A stretch of 64,000 bases of DNA, taken from Mesobacterium_A hydrothermale. Lineage in GTDB: Bacteria > Pseudomonadota > Alphaproteobacteria > Rhodobacterales > Rhodobacteraceae. This document shows positions 51,013 through 59,205 of the stretch, in pieces. How positions within the stretch are numbered: the first letter of the stretch is position 1; the number at the start of each line of letters is the position of its first letter. The stretch covers positions 124,001 to 188,000 of the forward strand of contig NZ_JAYLLH010000002.1 of the NCBI RefSeq assembly GCF_035818635.1, given 5' to 3'. The translations under genes and the position numbers were made by a program. The notes under the pieces are model-generated. The model was not told the DNA's origin and made no database searches. It saw nothing but the letters and a program-made list of their open reading frames with translations.

Positions 51013-51531
51013 ATGTCGAACAGGCAAATTGAAACCGTGTGCGAACACCAGACGATGGCTTTGTCGGGGACCATCCTTGCCCTGGATCTCGGGACCACAA
51101 CCGGATGGGCGCTACGCTCCGCGGACGGCCTTGTCACCAGCGGGACGGCTTCGTTCAAACCCGGCCGCTATGACGGTGGTGGGATGCGATACCTGCGGTT
51201 CACGAACTGGCTGGGCGAGTTGGAGGGGTTGTCCGGCCCCATCGCAGCGATCTGGTTCGAGGAAGTCCGGCGCCACGCAGGGACTGATGCGGCGCATGTC
51301 TATGGCGGCCTGATGGCCACGCTGACCGCATGGGCCGAGATGCGCGGCGTGCCTTACCAAGGCGTGCCTGTCGGGACGATCAAGCGCCACGCCACTGGCA
51401 AGGGCAACGCCAACAAGGCGGCCATGATCGCCGCCGCCAAGGCACGCGGCTTCAGCCCGGCTGATGACAACGAGGCTGATGCCATCGCGATCCTGCACTG
51501 GGCGATCGAGACCGAAGGAGGCGTGGCATGA
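51013..51531 (+). CDS. RuvC-like Holliday junction resolvase
   Basis: A 172-residue RNase H-fold nuclease. Catalytic carboxylates are Asp25 in LALDLGTTTGWA, Glu83/Glu84 in IWFEEVRRHAG and Asp151, Asp152, Asp156 in PADDNEADAIAI, the order expected for RuvC-type resolvases. Several ATGs are in frame (51001, 51007, 51013); 51013 has GGAG 6 nt upstream. Phages use such enzymes to resolve replication and packaging junctions. Overlaps the next gene by 4 nt. Confidence 0.85.
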   Translation: MSNRQIETVCEHQTMALSGTILALDLGTTTGWALRSADGLVTSGTASFKPGRYDGGGMRYLRFTNWLGELEGLSGPIAAIWFEEVRRHAGTDAAHVYGGLMATLTAWAEMRGVPYQGVPVGTIKRHATGKGNANKAAMIAAAKARGFSPADDNEADAIAILHWAIETEGGVA

Positions 51532-51731
51532 GCCGCATGCGCTTCGCCCCTCGCGGCTTTGGAGGCACCCGCCGCAGCCCCGATCAGGTCAAACGGGATG
51601 GCTGGAAAGAACAGGGTGTTCTGGCTGTCTCCGTCGATGACAATCGCCTCACCTGGCCGGAACGCGAGTTGGTCCGTCAGCTTGGCGAGCGCCTCTATGG
51701 CAAACGGGAACCGGAGGCGCGCCATGACTGA
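51528..51731 (+). CDS. small basic phage protein
   Basis: A 67-residue protein rich in Arg (RFAPRGFGGTRRSPDQVKRD) with VLAVSVDDNRLTWPERELVR. The start overlaps the resolvase stop by 4 nt and its end overlaps the next gene by 8 nt. No family recognised. Confidence 0.65.
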   Translation: MSRMRFAPRGFGGTRRSPDQVKRDGWKEQGVLAVSVDDNRLTWPERELVRQLGERLYGKREPEARHD

Positions 51732-52170
51732 GTGGACCACAGCGCGCGTGGAGGACCGGCTGGAGAGCGCGGCCGACGTCTTTCGCACCTTGCCCGGCGT
51801 CATGCCGCAGGGTTTTTTCAACGCCTGGCCCGAGTATTTTCACAGCTTCGCGGACAAGGTCGGTCAGGAGCCACAGATGCGTCGGCCCCGGCCGGGACCG
51901 CGCCAGATCTCTGAAGCCGAAGAGGCTTTGCTCTGGCTGCGTTGGCTGGAACGGGACGATGCCCGAATCGTCTGGCTACGCGCCGAACGAACGGCGTGGA
52001 AACCGATCTGCTGGGAGATGGGGCTGAGCCGCCCGGCGGCCAACCGCCATTGGCAATACGGTCTCGCGCTGATCACCTGGCGACTCAATGGTCGCGTGCC
52101 GCCCTCGAAGCGGTCACGGCGTTTCGTGGTTGAGAACGCGAACAACCTGTCAAGAAAAATCGTCCTGTGA
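51724..52170 (+). CDS. DUF6362-like phage protein
   Basis: A 148-residue protein. Residues ~60-125 (ISEAEEALLWLRWLERDDAR, IVWLRAERTAWKPICWEMGL) resemble a helix-turn-helix found in phage late-operon regulators or terminase-like small proteins; the family name is from memory. The position between the replication genes and the methyltransferases would suit a late regulator. No Shine-Dalgarno is visible in the overlap. Confidence 0.65.
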   Translation: MTEWTTARVEDRLESAADVFRTLPGVMPQGFFNAWPEYFHSFADKVGQEPQMRRPRPGPRQISEAEEALLWLRWLERDDARIVWLRAERTAWKPICWEMGLSRPAANRHWQYGLALITWRLNGRVPPSKRSRRFVVENANNLSRKIVL

Positions 52171-52569
52171 CAGAATTTTCAGTGAGACATCGCAAAGTGT
52201 TACAGTTTCCGGCCGAGAGGCTACAAATTGGATATGCTCGGGAGAGGCGCGTGCGGTACGGACTGCGGCGCTGGACCCCGGGGTCCAACCAAGGGTCCAG
52301 CTAGGGTCCAATCGGCTAACCCACTGACTTCACGGGTCCTTCTGGGCCACAAACGTATACGGGGGGGCGCAGCGCGCAAAATCGCCAGCGACAGGGCCGG
52401 ATTTTTGGGAAGCCACCCGGAATCCGGATCCACCCGAACCCGGTAAAAACCCAATAAACACTGGCCTTCCGTCCGGATACCCCGGACGCCGCTGGATCCC
52501 GCGAGGAGTCCAGCGCGGCATTCGGAATCCACCCCGCCGGAATCCACCACCACTCACGGAACACTGCCC
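52171..52569. promoter_or_regulatory. intergenic region with GGGTCCA repeats
   Basis: 399 bp with no supported gene. TGGACCCC|GGGGTCCA at 52272-52287 is a perfect 16-bp palindrome. GGGTCCA recurs in the same orientation at 52281, 52293 and 52304, at 11-12 bp spacing. The repeats precede the methyltransferase genes and could be an operator or late promoter control region. A 72-codon frame at 52228 overlaps them but has no ribosome binding site and reads as noise. Confidence 0.5.
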
Positions 52570-53916
52570 ATGACGCTGAGCTTCGCCCCCGAGCGGATCG
52601 AAACCTGGCCGCTGGCCAAGCTCCAGCCCTACGCGAAGAACGCGAAGGTGCATGGGGATACCCAAGTCGCGAAGATCGCCGCCAGCATGGCCGAGTTCGG
52701 CTGGACCGTGCCGTGCCTCGTCGGCGAGGACGGGGAGTTGATCGCCGGCCACGGCCGGGTTCTGGCCGCGACGCAGCTCGGACTGACCGAGGCACCGGTG
52801 ATCGTGCTGGGCCACCTGACCGAGGCGCAGCGGCGGGCCTATCGTCTGGCCGACAATAAATTGACCGAACTCGGAACATGGGACGAGGCGCTGCTCTCGG
52901 CCGAGTTGCAGGATCTGCTGGCCGACGATTACGACTTGTCGCTCGTGGGCTTCTCGGACGGCGAACTCGACAAGCTGCTGGCCCTCGATCCGGACGGGGG
53001 CGGTGAAGAAGAAGGTGGCGCCGGGGGCTCGGTGCCTCCGGTGACCATCCCCGAACCGCCCCGCAACCCCGTGTCGCGGACGGGCGATCTGTGGATCCTC
53101 GGGGATCATCGGCTGCTGTGTGGAGACAGCACCAGCGAGACGGACGTCCGCCGCCTGATGAACGGCGAGCGCGCGATCCTGTTCGCGACCGACCCGCCGT
53201 ATCTGGTGGACTACGACGGCTCGAACCATCCGACCCGCAACAAGGACTGGTCCGCCTCCTACGGCACGACCTGGGATGACAGTTCGCAGGGCGCCGAGCT
53301 CTACGACGGGTTCATCGCGGCGGCGGTGGCGGAAGCCATCACCGAGGATGCGGCCCGGTACTGCTGGCACGCCTCGCGTCGCCAGGCGATGCTGGAGGCC
53401 TGCTGGGAAAAGGCTGGGGCCTTCGTGCACCAGCAGATCATCTGGGTGAAGGACCGAGGTGTGCTGACCCGCTCGCATTACCTCTGGAAGCACGAGCCCT
53501 GTTTCATGGGCTGGCGCCGCCCGAACCGCCCGCCGAAGGTGGCCGAGGAAACCTTGCCGTCCACTTGGGAAATGCCGTCCTTCGCGAAGGACGAGCGGCC
53601 CGACCACCCGACGCCGAAACCACTCGATGCGTTCGGCATCCCGATGCGCCAGCACGTGGCTCGCGGCGGGCTCTGCTACGAGCCCTTCTCCGGCTCCGGC
53701 TCGCAGATCATGGCCGGCGAAGCCAACGGCCGCCGCGTCTACGCCATGGAGATCAGCCCGGCCTATGTCGACGTCGCCGTTGAGCGCTGGCAGGCCGGGA
53801 CCGGCCGCGATGCGATCCTCGATGGCGATGGACAGACTTTCGCGCAGGTGAAAGCCGAGCGGCTGAAAAAGGCCCCGGCAGACACCGCCCAATCCGAACA
53901 GAAGCCCGCAGCCTGA
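52570..53916 (+). CDS. ParB-like/DNA methyltransferase fusion
   Basis: A 448-residue protein. Residues 1-110 are ParB/Srx-like (LQPYAKNAKVHGDTQVAKIA, GHGRVLAATQLGL). From about 200 a beta-class DNA methyltransferase follows with DPPYLVDYDG (motif IV) before FSGSGSQIMAGE (motif I). The Asp-Pro-Pro-Tyr motif points to adenine-N6 or cytosine-N4 methylation. Such ParB-methylase fusions are common in phages, perhaps protecting phage DNA from host restriction. Start ATG 52570; the stop is 5 nt from the next gene. Confidence 0.9.
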   Translation: MTLSFAPERIETWPLAKLQPYAKNAKVHGDTQVAKIAASMAEFGWTVPCLVGEDGELIAGHGRVLAATQLGLTEAPVIVLGHLTEAQRRAYRLADNKLTELGTWDEALLSAELQDLLADDYDLSLVGFSDGELDKLLALDPDGGGEEEGGAGGSVPPVTIPEPPRNPVSRTGDLWILGDHRLLCGDSTSETDVRRLMNGERAILFATDPPYLVDYDGSNHPTRNKDWSASYGTTWDDSSQGAELYDGFIAAAVAEAITEDAARYCWHASRRQAMLEACWEKAGAFVHQQIIWVKDRGVLTRSHYLWKHEPCFMGWRRPNRPPKVAEETLPSTWEMPSFAKDERPDHPTPKPLDAFGIPMRQHVARGGLCYEPFSGSGSQIMAGEANGRRVYAMEISPAYVDVAVERWQAGTGRDAILDGDGQTFAQVKAERLKKAPADTAQSEQKPAA

Positions 53917-53920
53917 GGCA

Positions 53921-54907
53921 ATGCATGACCTGGCTCTACCTTCCGCCGGCCTGTCTGCCGGAGCCGGAGACCTGTTCGGGCTCTCGCTCTGCTCCGGCGC
54001 AGGCGGGCTCGACCTCGGGCTCGCCATCGCCTTGCCCGGATATCGAACTGTGGGCCATGTCGAACGGGAAACCTACGCCGCGGCCATTCTCGTGGCCCGG
54101 ATGGAAGAGGCGGCCCTGGATTGCGCGCCTGTCTGGGACGACGTTGCCAGCTTCGACGGCCGCCCGTGGCGCGGGGCGGTGGACATCATCACTGCGGGAT
54201 ATCCGTGCCAGCCGTTCTCGGTCGCGGGCAAGCGCCGGGGCGCGGACGACCCGCGCCACCTCTGGCCGCATGTCGCCCGCATCGTCGGCGAGGTCGAGCC
54301 GCCCTTCGTCTTCCTCGAGAACGTCGCCCATCATCTCCGCCTCGGCTTTCCCGAAGTCGCCGGAGGATTGGTCGGCATGGGCTACCGCCTTGCGGCAGGC
54401 CTCTTCACGGCGGCGGAAGTCGGCGCGCCGCACAGGCGCGAACGGATCTTCATCCTCGCCCACCGCGAGCGCGACCAACTGGCCGACCCCGCGCGCCTGC
54501 TCGGGGACCCGCTCGAGCGGCGGCAACCGGACCGAGGTGCTCGCCCGCTGGCCGACCCCGATGGCGAGCGACGGGAACAAGCCGAGCGCGGGCAAGCGAA
54601 AGGCGGCCGACCTGACCGGCGTCAGCCGGATGTGGATGACGCCGACGGCGCGGGATCACAAGGACGGGGCGACGACGTTGGCGAACACGCCAGTGAATGG
54701 CCTGCTTGGCCGCCAGGTCCTTATGACGCCCACGGTTGGGAGCGATACCTCGAAATCGTCCCGGACGCTGAACCCAGCATTCGTCGAGGCGCTGATGGGC
54801 TGGCCAACCGGGTGGACCGCCTTCGGCTCTGTGGCAACGGCGTGGTCCCGCTGGTTGCCGCGCATGCGCTTCGAGCTTTGGCGGCTGAATTGCTGGCCGA
54901 TGGATGA
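53921..54907 (+). CDS. phage C5-cytosine DNA methyltransferase
   Basis: A 328-residue C5 methyltransferase in the first of two overlapping frames. Motif I LSLCSGAGGLDLGLAIAL, the catalytic Cys96 in GYPCQPFSVAGKRRG and motif VI FVFLENVAHH are intact, and the C-terminus LANRVDRLRLCGNGVVPLVA is motif X. The target-recognition region (~200-285) is low complexity (LADPDGERREQA). The second half overlaps another open frame whose reading is at least as protein-like (see the next entry). Modifies cytosine in DNA, most likely to evade host restriction. Confidence 0.85.
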   Translation: MHDLALPSAGLSAGAGDLFGLSLCSGAGGLDLGLAIALPGYRTVGHVERETYAAAILVARMEEAALDCAPVWDDVASFDGRPWRGAVDIITAGYPCQPFSVAGKRRGADDPRHLWPHVARIVGEVEPPFVFLENVAHHLRLGFPEVAGGLVGMGYRLAAGLFTAAEVGAPHRRERIFILAHRERDQLADPARLLGDPLERRQPDRGARPLADPDGERREQAERGQAKGGRPDRRQPDVDDADGAGSQGRGDDVGEHASEWPAWPPGPYDAHGWERYLEIVPDAEPSIRRGADGLANRVDRLRLCGNGVVPLVAAHALRALAAELLADG

Positions 54908-54920
54908 GGACGTGGCATGA
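54460..54920 (+). CDS. alternative-frame coding segment inside the C5 methyltransferase gene
   Basis: In the frame +1 to the methyltransferase (open from 53925), the second half reads like a real protein: WPTPMASDGNKPSAGKRKAA, WMTPTARDHKDGATTLA and LNPAFVEALMGWPTGWTAF. This WPTP...LNPxFVEALMGWP pattern is characteristic of the C-terminus of phage cytosine methyltransferases in my memory. Its TGA overlaps the next ATG as ATGA, as for other gene pairs in this operon, whereas the methyltransferase frame stops 10 nt earlier. It could be a separate product, a C-terminus reached by frameshift, or a conserved overlapping frame. The start given here is approximate; it is where the reading becomes protein-like. 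Confidence 0.45.
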
Positions 54921-55138
54921 AACAGAGCCGCACCATGTCGTTGGTCGAGGCGGCAACGAACGTCGTCGTCGGCTATGTTCTGGCCATCGCCACTCAGCTC
55001 GTCGTGTTCCCGTGGTTTGGGATCGAGACGGGCCTGGCGGAGCATCTGACCATCGGCCTCGCTTTCGTCGGCGTCTCGCTGGTGCGGTCCTTCGCCCTGC
55101 GTCGCCTGTTCGAGGCGATCCGAATCCGGGGCACGTAA
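54917..55138 (+). CDS. small membrane protein (DUF7220-like)
   Basis: A 73-residue protein with two hydrophobic stretches (ATNVVVGYVLAIATQLVVFPWF, read in parts, and HLTIGLAFVGVSLVRSFALR). It matches a short phage membrane-protein family that I know as DUF7220 (name from memory). It starts with an ATGA overlap on the alternative methyltransferase frame. Function unknown. Confidence 0.75.
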   Translation: MKQSRTMSLVEAATNVVVGYVLAIATQLVVFPWFGIETGLAEHLTIGLAFVGVSLVRSFALRRLFEAIRIRGT

Positions 55139-55145
55139 TGAAGAA

Positions 55146-55169
55146 CCGCCGCCCGACATTGGGCGGCGG
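55146..55169. terminator. hairpin between convergent phage genes
   Basis: CCGCCGCCC (55146-55154) and GGGCGGCGG (55161-55169) form a 9-bp stem with a 6-nt loop, between the convergent genes ending at 55138 and 55195. There is no strong T run, so termination is likely but not assured. Confidence 0.5.
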
Positions 55170-55194
55170 CAACAGGACATCGAAGCAGCGGCAG

Positions 55195-55716
55195 TCAGTC
55201 GCGGATAGCGTAAACGCGGCCTCTGCCTTCGACCTTCTCGGAGGTGATCGTCAGCCCGAGCCGCTTCTTCAGCGCTCCGGCAAGCGCGCCTCGAATCGTG
55301 TGGGACCGCCATTGAAGCGCCATGGCGATCTCGTCGATGGTGGCGCCGTCCTCGGCGCGGAGCATCTCGATCAACTTCGCCTGTTTCGTGCCGGTGCGCG
55401 GTGTGCGCGCCTCGGGCGCGGGGTTGATGTCCGTTTGCTCCGGCTCGATACCGATGGCCGCGAGACCCGCGTCGGTGATGTGCAGCAGGATGGCGCGACC
55501 GTCTTCGTCGTTGCGCCAGATCCGATTGAGCGCAGGATCGGCCTTCGCGCGTTGGTCGGTCACGGTTTCGGCGATCAGCCCGCGCTTCATGAGCGTGCCG
55601 ATCACTTTCTGCGCCGCACCTCCGCGCAAGCTGCCAGGCAGCGGCAGGACGTTGCGGTCGTTACGCTGCGCGGCGACGCTGAGGATCACGAGTTGGGTAT
55701 CGGATAGCTTGGTCAT
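55195..55716 (-). CDS. DUF3489 protein
   Basis: A 173-residue protein on the minus strand. Its C-terminal ~80 residues match DUF3489 (TKQAKLIEMLRAEDGATIDE, ALQWRSHTIRGALAGALKKR, LGLTITSEKVEGRGRVYAI), a winged-helix-like domain found in alphaproteobacterial phages. The N-terminal half (LSDTQLVILSVAAQRNDRNV) carries another helical repeat. GGAG precedes ATG 55716. Probably a phage regulator. Confidence 0.85.
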   Translation of the reverse strand: MTKLSDTQLVILSVAAQRNDRNVLPLPGSLRGGAAQKVIGTLMKRGLIAETVTDQRAKADPALNRIWRNDEDGRAILLHITDAGLAAIGIEPEQTDINPAPEARTPRTGTKQAKLIEMLRAEDGATIDEIAMALQWRSHTIRGALAGALKKRLGLTITSEKVEGRGRVYAIRD

Positions 55717-55810
55717 TTGGGATCTCCGTGTTCGGGGCTACGACTGTCGGGGCCCTCCCACGACCCCAAGCCCGCCAGTGGGCGGGCAGGAGTTCCGGCC
55801 GAGCCGGAGA

Positions 55811-56116
55811 TCACTCGGCGTATTCGTCTTCACCGAAGGCGCTGTCGGTGATGCGCTTCAGCAGGCTGGCGTAGTGTTCGAGGGTCCCGACCATAGCCCA
55901 ACCCACCTCGTCGGGGTGGCAGTTGAAATGATCGTCGCTGAGCGCCTGCAAGCGGGCCAGCATCTCGTCGATCTCGACCTTTTTGCCAATGAAGGCGGCG
56001 AGCGCGTTCGCCCGGTTCCTCGAACCGGTGGCGGAACCGGGCTCACCGTGGTTGCGCCGGGCCTTCTCGGCGCGCAGTTCATGGCGGGGTGTGGTTTGCG
56101 GGTTGAGGCGGGTCAT
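55811..56116 (-). CDS. small phage protein
   Basis: A 101-residue protein from ATG 56116 (GAGGAG upstream). It has a helical stretch EIDEMLARLQALSDDHFNCH and PDEVGWAMVGTLEHYASLLK. No family recognised. It lies 94 nt upstream of the DUF3489 gene on the same strand and 11 nt after the small gene at 56128. Confidence 0.6.
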   Translation of the reverse strand: MTRLNPQTTPRHELRAEKARRNHGEPGSATGSRNRANALAAFIGKKVEIDEMLARLQALSDDHFNCHPDEVGWAMVGTLEHYASLLKRITDSAFGEDEYAE

Positions 56117-56127
56117 TCGTATTCTCC

Positions 56128-56310
56128 TCACTTTGTCCGCTTGATCATGGCGAGGATGGCGCAGGCCATGCCGCCGAGAAACTCGCTGCGGCGGAAGACG
56201 ATCTCGTCGATCTCGCTGGCGCGGTCGATGGCAGGGTCGACCGCGAGGTCATCGGCCATGTGCGGCAGCAGGCGGCGGGCTTCGGTGTTGTAGCGTTCGG
56301 CGAGGGTCAT
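56128..56310 (-). CDS. 60-residue phage protein
   Basis: A short protein (MTLAERYNTEARRLLPHMAD..., helical, ending MIKRTK). ATG 56310 has GGAG 6 nt upstream; a longer frame extending to 56964 is a shadow of the terminase genes. It is the first gene of a three-gene minus-strand group beginning just before the terminase. Function unknown. Confidence 0.6.
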   Translation of the reverse strand: MTLAERYNTEARRLLPHMADDLAVDPAIDRASEIDEIVFRRSEFLGGMACAILAMIKRTK

Positions 56311-56419
56311 GGCGGGCTCCATGGTGAGTTGCATCGTCCCTGTGATGACACGTTCGCTCTGAAGGGGAGGCTTATCAACAACATAAGCACATGATTTTGC
56401 ATGATAATCGGAGCGCGCC

Positions 56420-56980
56420 ATGGAGGGTTTGAGCGAGCGCCAGTATGCCGCCCGTGTCGGTCTGTCGCGCGGTGCGATCCAGAAGGCCAAGGCGACGGGG
56501 CGGCTGGTCCTGCACGAAGATGGCAGCATCGACGCGGAGGCCAGCGATGCCCTGCGCGCGCAGTCGACCGATCCGTCGAAGACGCGGAAACCCCCGCAGC
56601 CGAAGCTGAAGCCCGTATCGGAAGCGGCGGTGTCCGCCGTTGGCGAGACGCTCAAGGAACAGGGGATGGCCGCGCCGCCGGTCGGCAGCGGCACCACCTT
56701 TCTGCAGGCCAAGACGGCGAACGAAGTGCTGAAGGCGCAGGAGCGGCGCATCCGGCTGCAAAAGCTGAAAGGCGAATTGATCGACCGGGCCCGCGCGCTG
56801 GCGCTGGTCTTCCGACTGGCGCGGCAGGAGCGCGATGTCTGGGTCAACTGGCCCGCGCGCGCCGCGGCTCTGATGGCGGCTGACTTGGGCGTCGACCCCG
56901 CCAAGATGCAGAAAGTTCTGGAGAAACATGTCCGTGCCCAGCTCGACGAACTCGCCGAGGTCAAACCCGATCTCCGGTGA
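56420..56980 (+). CDS. phage terminase small subunit
   Basis: A 186-residue protein. Residues 1-40 contain SERQYAARVGLSRGAIQKAK, an Nu1/TerS-type helix-turn-helix; a basic Pro/Lys linker follows, then a helical oligomerisation region (LKAQERRIRLQKLKGELI) and PARAAALMAADLGVDPAKMQ. It would recognise packaging sites and present DNA to the large subunit. Its 3' end overlaps the terminase large gene by 53 nt. The divergent start with the minus-strand gene at 56310 defines a promoter region. Confidence 0.85.
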   Translation: MEGLSERQYAARVGLSRGAIQKAKATGRLVLHEDGSIDAEASDALRAQSTDPSKTRKPPQPKLKPVSEAAVSAVGETLKEQGMAAPPVGSGTTFLQAKTANEVLKAQERRIRLQKLKGELIDRARALALVFRLARQERDVWVNWPARAAALMAADLGVDPAKMQKVLEKHVRAQLDELAEVKPDLR

Positions 56981-58916
56981 AGATTTCGATGGCGCGGCGG
57001 CGATCCTGCGCGCCTGGGGTGAAGGCCTCAAACCGGATCCGGACCTGACGGTGTCGGAGTGGGCGGATCGGCACCGGATGCTTTCGGGCCGCGCTTCGGC
57101 CGAACCGGGGCGATATCGCACGGCCCGCACGCCCTACATGGGCGAGATCATGGATCGGCTGTCGCCCGGAGACCCGACGCAGCGGATCGTGTTCATGAAG
57201 GCCGCGCAGGTCGGGGCGACGGAAGCTGGCAACAACTGGATCGGGTTCGCCATCCACCAGGCGCCGGGCCCGATGCTGGCGGTCCAGCCGACGGTGGAAC
57301 TGGCAAAACGGAACTCGCGCCAGCGGATCGACCCGCTGATCGACGAAAGCCCGGAACTGCGCGAACGGGTCAAACCGGCGCGCTCGCGGGACGCCGGCAA
57401 CACCATGCTGTCCAAGGAATTCGCGGGCGGGATCCTGATCATGACCGGGGCGAATTCGGCGGTCGGGCTGCGGTCCACGCCGGCGCGCTACATCTTTCTC
57501 GACGAGGTCGATGCCTATCCGGCTTCTGCCGACGAGGAAGGCGATCCGGTCACGCTGGCCGAGGCCCGGTCGCTGACCTTTGCCCATCGGCGCAAGGTGT
57601 TCCTGGTCTCGACCCCGACGATCCGGGGACTGTCGCGCATCGAGCGCGAGTTCGAGGCATCGGACCAGCGCCGCTTCTTCGTGCCATGTCCGCATTGCGG
57701 GCAGATGCAGTGGCTGAAGTTCGAGCGGCTGCGTTGTCAGAAGGGACAGCCGGAAACGGCGGAATATCACTGCGAGGGCTGCGAGCAGCCCATCGCGGAA
57801 CATCACAAGACGGCCATATTGCAGGCTGGCGAATGGCGTCCGACCGCCACGGCGGCCGATCCCAATACCGTCGGCTATCACCTCTCGGCGCTCTATTCGC
57901 CCATCGGCTGGTTGAGCTGGGAGCGGATCGTGCGGGCCTGGGAGGCGGCGCAGGGGTCGGACGAGGCGATCAAGGCGTTCCGCAACACGATCCTCGGCGA
58001 GACATGGGTCGAGACCGGCGAGGCACCCGACTGGCAGCGTCTTTACGACCGCCGCGAGCGCTGGAAACCGGGCATTGTCCCGGCGGGTGGGCTGTTCCTC
58101 ACCGCCGGGGCCGACGTTCAGAAGGACCGGATCGAGGTCGATGTCTGGGCCTGGGGCCGTGGGCTGGAAAGCTGGCTCGTCGATCATATCGTTATCGAAG
58201 GCGGGCCGGACCGGCAGGATGCCTGGGGCGACCTGACGGTATTGCTCGGCCGCACCTGGCCGCACGAACGTGGCGCGCATCTGAAGATCGCGCGGCTGGC
58301 CATCGATACGGGCTACGAGGCCCCGGCGGTCTATGGTTGGGCGCGGGCCCAAGGCTTTGCGCAGGTCGCGCCTGTGAAGGGCGTCGAGGGGTTTAATCGC
58401 GCCAGCCCGGTGTCCGGGCCGACTTACGTGGACGCGACAGAAGGCGGCAAGCGCCTGCGCCGGGGCGCGCGGCTCTGGACCGTGGCGGTGTCAACCTTCA
58501 AGGCCGAGACCTATCGCTTCCTGCGCCTCTCGCGGCCCACCGACGAGGATCTGGCCAAGGGGGCGGCGTTCCCGGCCGGCACGGTTCATCTGCCGCATTG
58601 GGTCGAGAACGAGTGGCTGAAGCAGTTCGTCGCCGAGCAGTTGGTGACGATCCGAACGAAACGCGGCTTTGCCCGGCTGGAATGGCAGAAGCTCCGCGAA
58701 CGCAACGAGGCGCTGGACTGCCGGGTCTACGCCCGCGCCGCCGCCTGGATCGCCGGCGCGGATCGCTGGTCTGAGGAGAAATGGCGCGACCTCGAGGATC
58801 AGCTTGGGGTCGCTGATCCTTCCGCGGATCCCGCGGGGCAGATCAACAGGCAGGCGCAGACGTCGCAAGGAAAACGCCGATCCGACTGGCTAGGACGACG
58901 CGGAGGATGGTTTTGA
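56928..58916 (+). CDS. phage terminase large subunit (GpA family)
   Basis: A 662-residue packaging ATPase/nuclease of the lambda GpA type. MKAAQVGATEAGNNWIGFAI is the Walker A-like block, RYIFLDEVDAYPASA the Walker B block, and CPHCGQMQWLKFERLRC a zinc-like Cys pair. The nuclease half begins at LTAGADVQKDRIEVDVWAWG. GGAG lies before ATG 56928. It drives DNA packaging and cuts the concatemer at cos or pac sites. Confidence 0.95.
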   Translation: MSVPSSTNSPRSNPISGEDFDGAAAILRAWGEGLKPDPDLTVSEWADRHRMLSGRASAEPGRYRTARTPYMGEIMDRLSPGDPTQRIVFMKAAQVGATEAGNNWIGFAIHQAPGPMLAVQPTVELAKRNSRQRIDPLIDESPELRERVKPARSRDAGNTMLSKEFAGGILIMTGANSAVGLRSTPARYIFLDEVDAYPASADEEGDPVTLAEARSLTFAHRRKVFLVSTPTIRGLSRIEREFEASDQRRFFVPCPHCGQMQWLKFERLRCQKGQPETAEYHCEGCEQPIAEHHKTAILQAGEWRPTATAADPNTVGYHLSALYSPIGWLSWERIVRAWEAAQGSDEAIKAFRNTILGETWVETGEAPDWQRLYDRRERWKPGIVPAGGLFLTAGADVQKDRIEVDVWAWGRGLESWLVDHIVIEGGPDRQDAWGDLTVLLGRTWPHERGAHLKIARLAIDTGYEAPAVYGWARAQGFAQVAPVKGVEGFNRASPVSGPTYVDATEGGKRLRRGARLWTVAVSTFKAETYRFLRLSRPTDEDLAKGAAFPAGTVHLPHWVENEWLKQFVAEQLVTIRTKRGFARLEWQKLRERNEALDCRVYARAAAWIAGADRWSEEKWRDLEDQLGVADPSADPAGQINRQAQTSQGKRRSDWLGRRGGWF

Positions 58917-58998
58917 GTGAGGACCGGTCCGCGTAGCGGATGCGAGGCTCCAGTGGAGCGTCGCAAGGGAACGAACGCACTGAGCGGGAGCGAAGGGC

Positions 58999-59205
58999 AT
59001 GGATTGGACGGAAACCGAGCTGTCGGCACTGCGCCGCGCCTATGCCAGTGGCACAACGCGGGTCAGCTATGACGGCAAATCCGTCGATTATGGCTCGGCC
59101 GAGGATCTGCTGGCGCGCATCCGGACCATCGAGCGGGCGATTGCTGGGATCACCCAGCCTCTGCCGGTGGCCGGTCTCGCGGGCTTCTCGCGCGGGGATC
59201 GATAA
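58999..59205 (+). CDS. phage head-tail joining protein (gpW-like)
   Basis: A 68-residue protein with TELSALRRAYASGTTRVSYD and YGSAEDLLARIRTIERAI, the gpW fold seen at the portal-side of the lambda head. GGGAG before ATG 58999. Its stop overlaps the portal start (TAATG). The 82 bp before it hold no gene. Confidence 0.9.
   Translation: MDWTETELSALRRAYASGTTRVSYDGKSVDYGSAEDLLARIRTIERAIAGITQPLPVAGLAGFSRGDR

Noticed and set aside
52228..52446. 72-codon frame before the ParB-methylase gene
   Set aside because: Contains the GGGTCCA repeats, has no ribosome binding site and reads as low-complexity noise.
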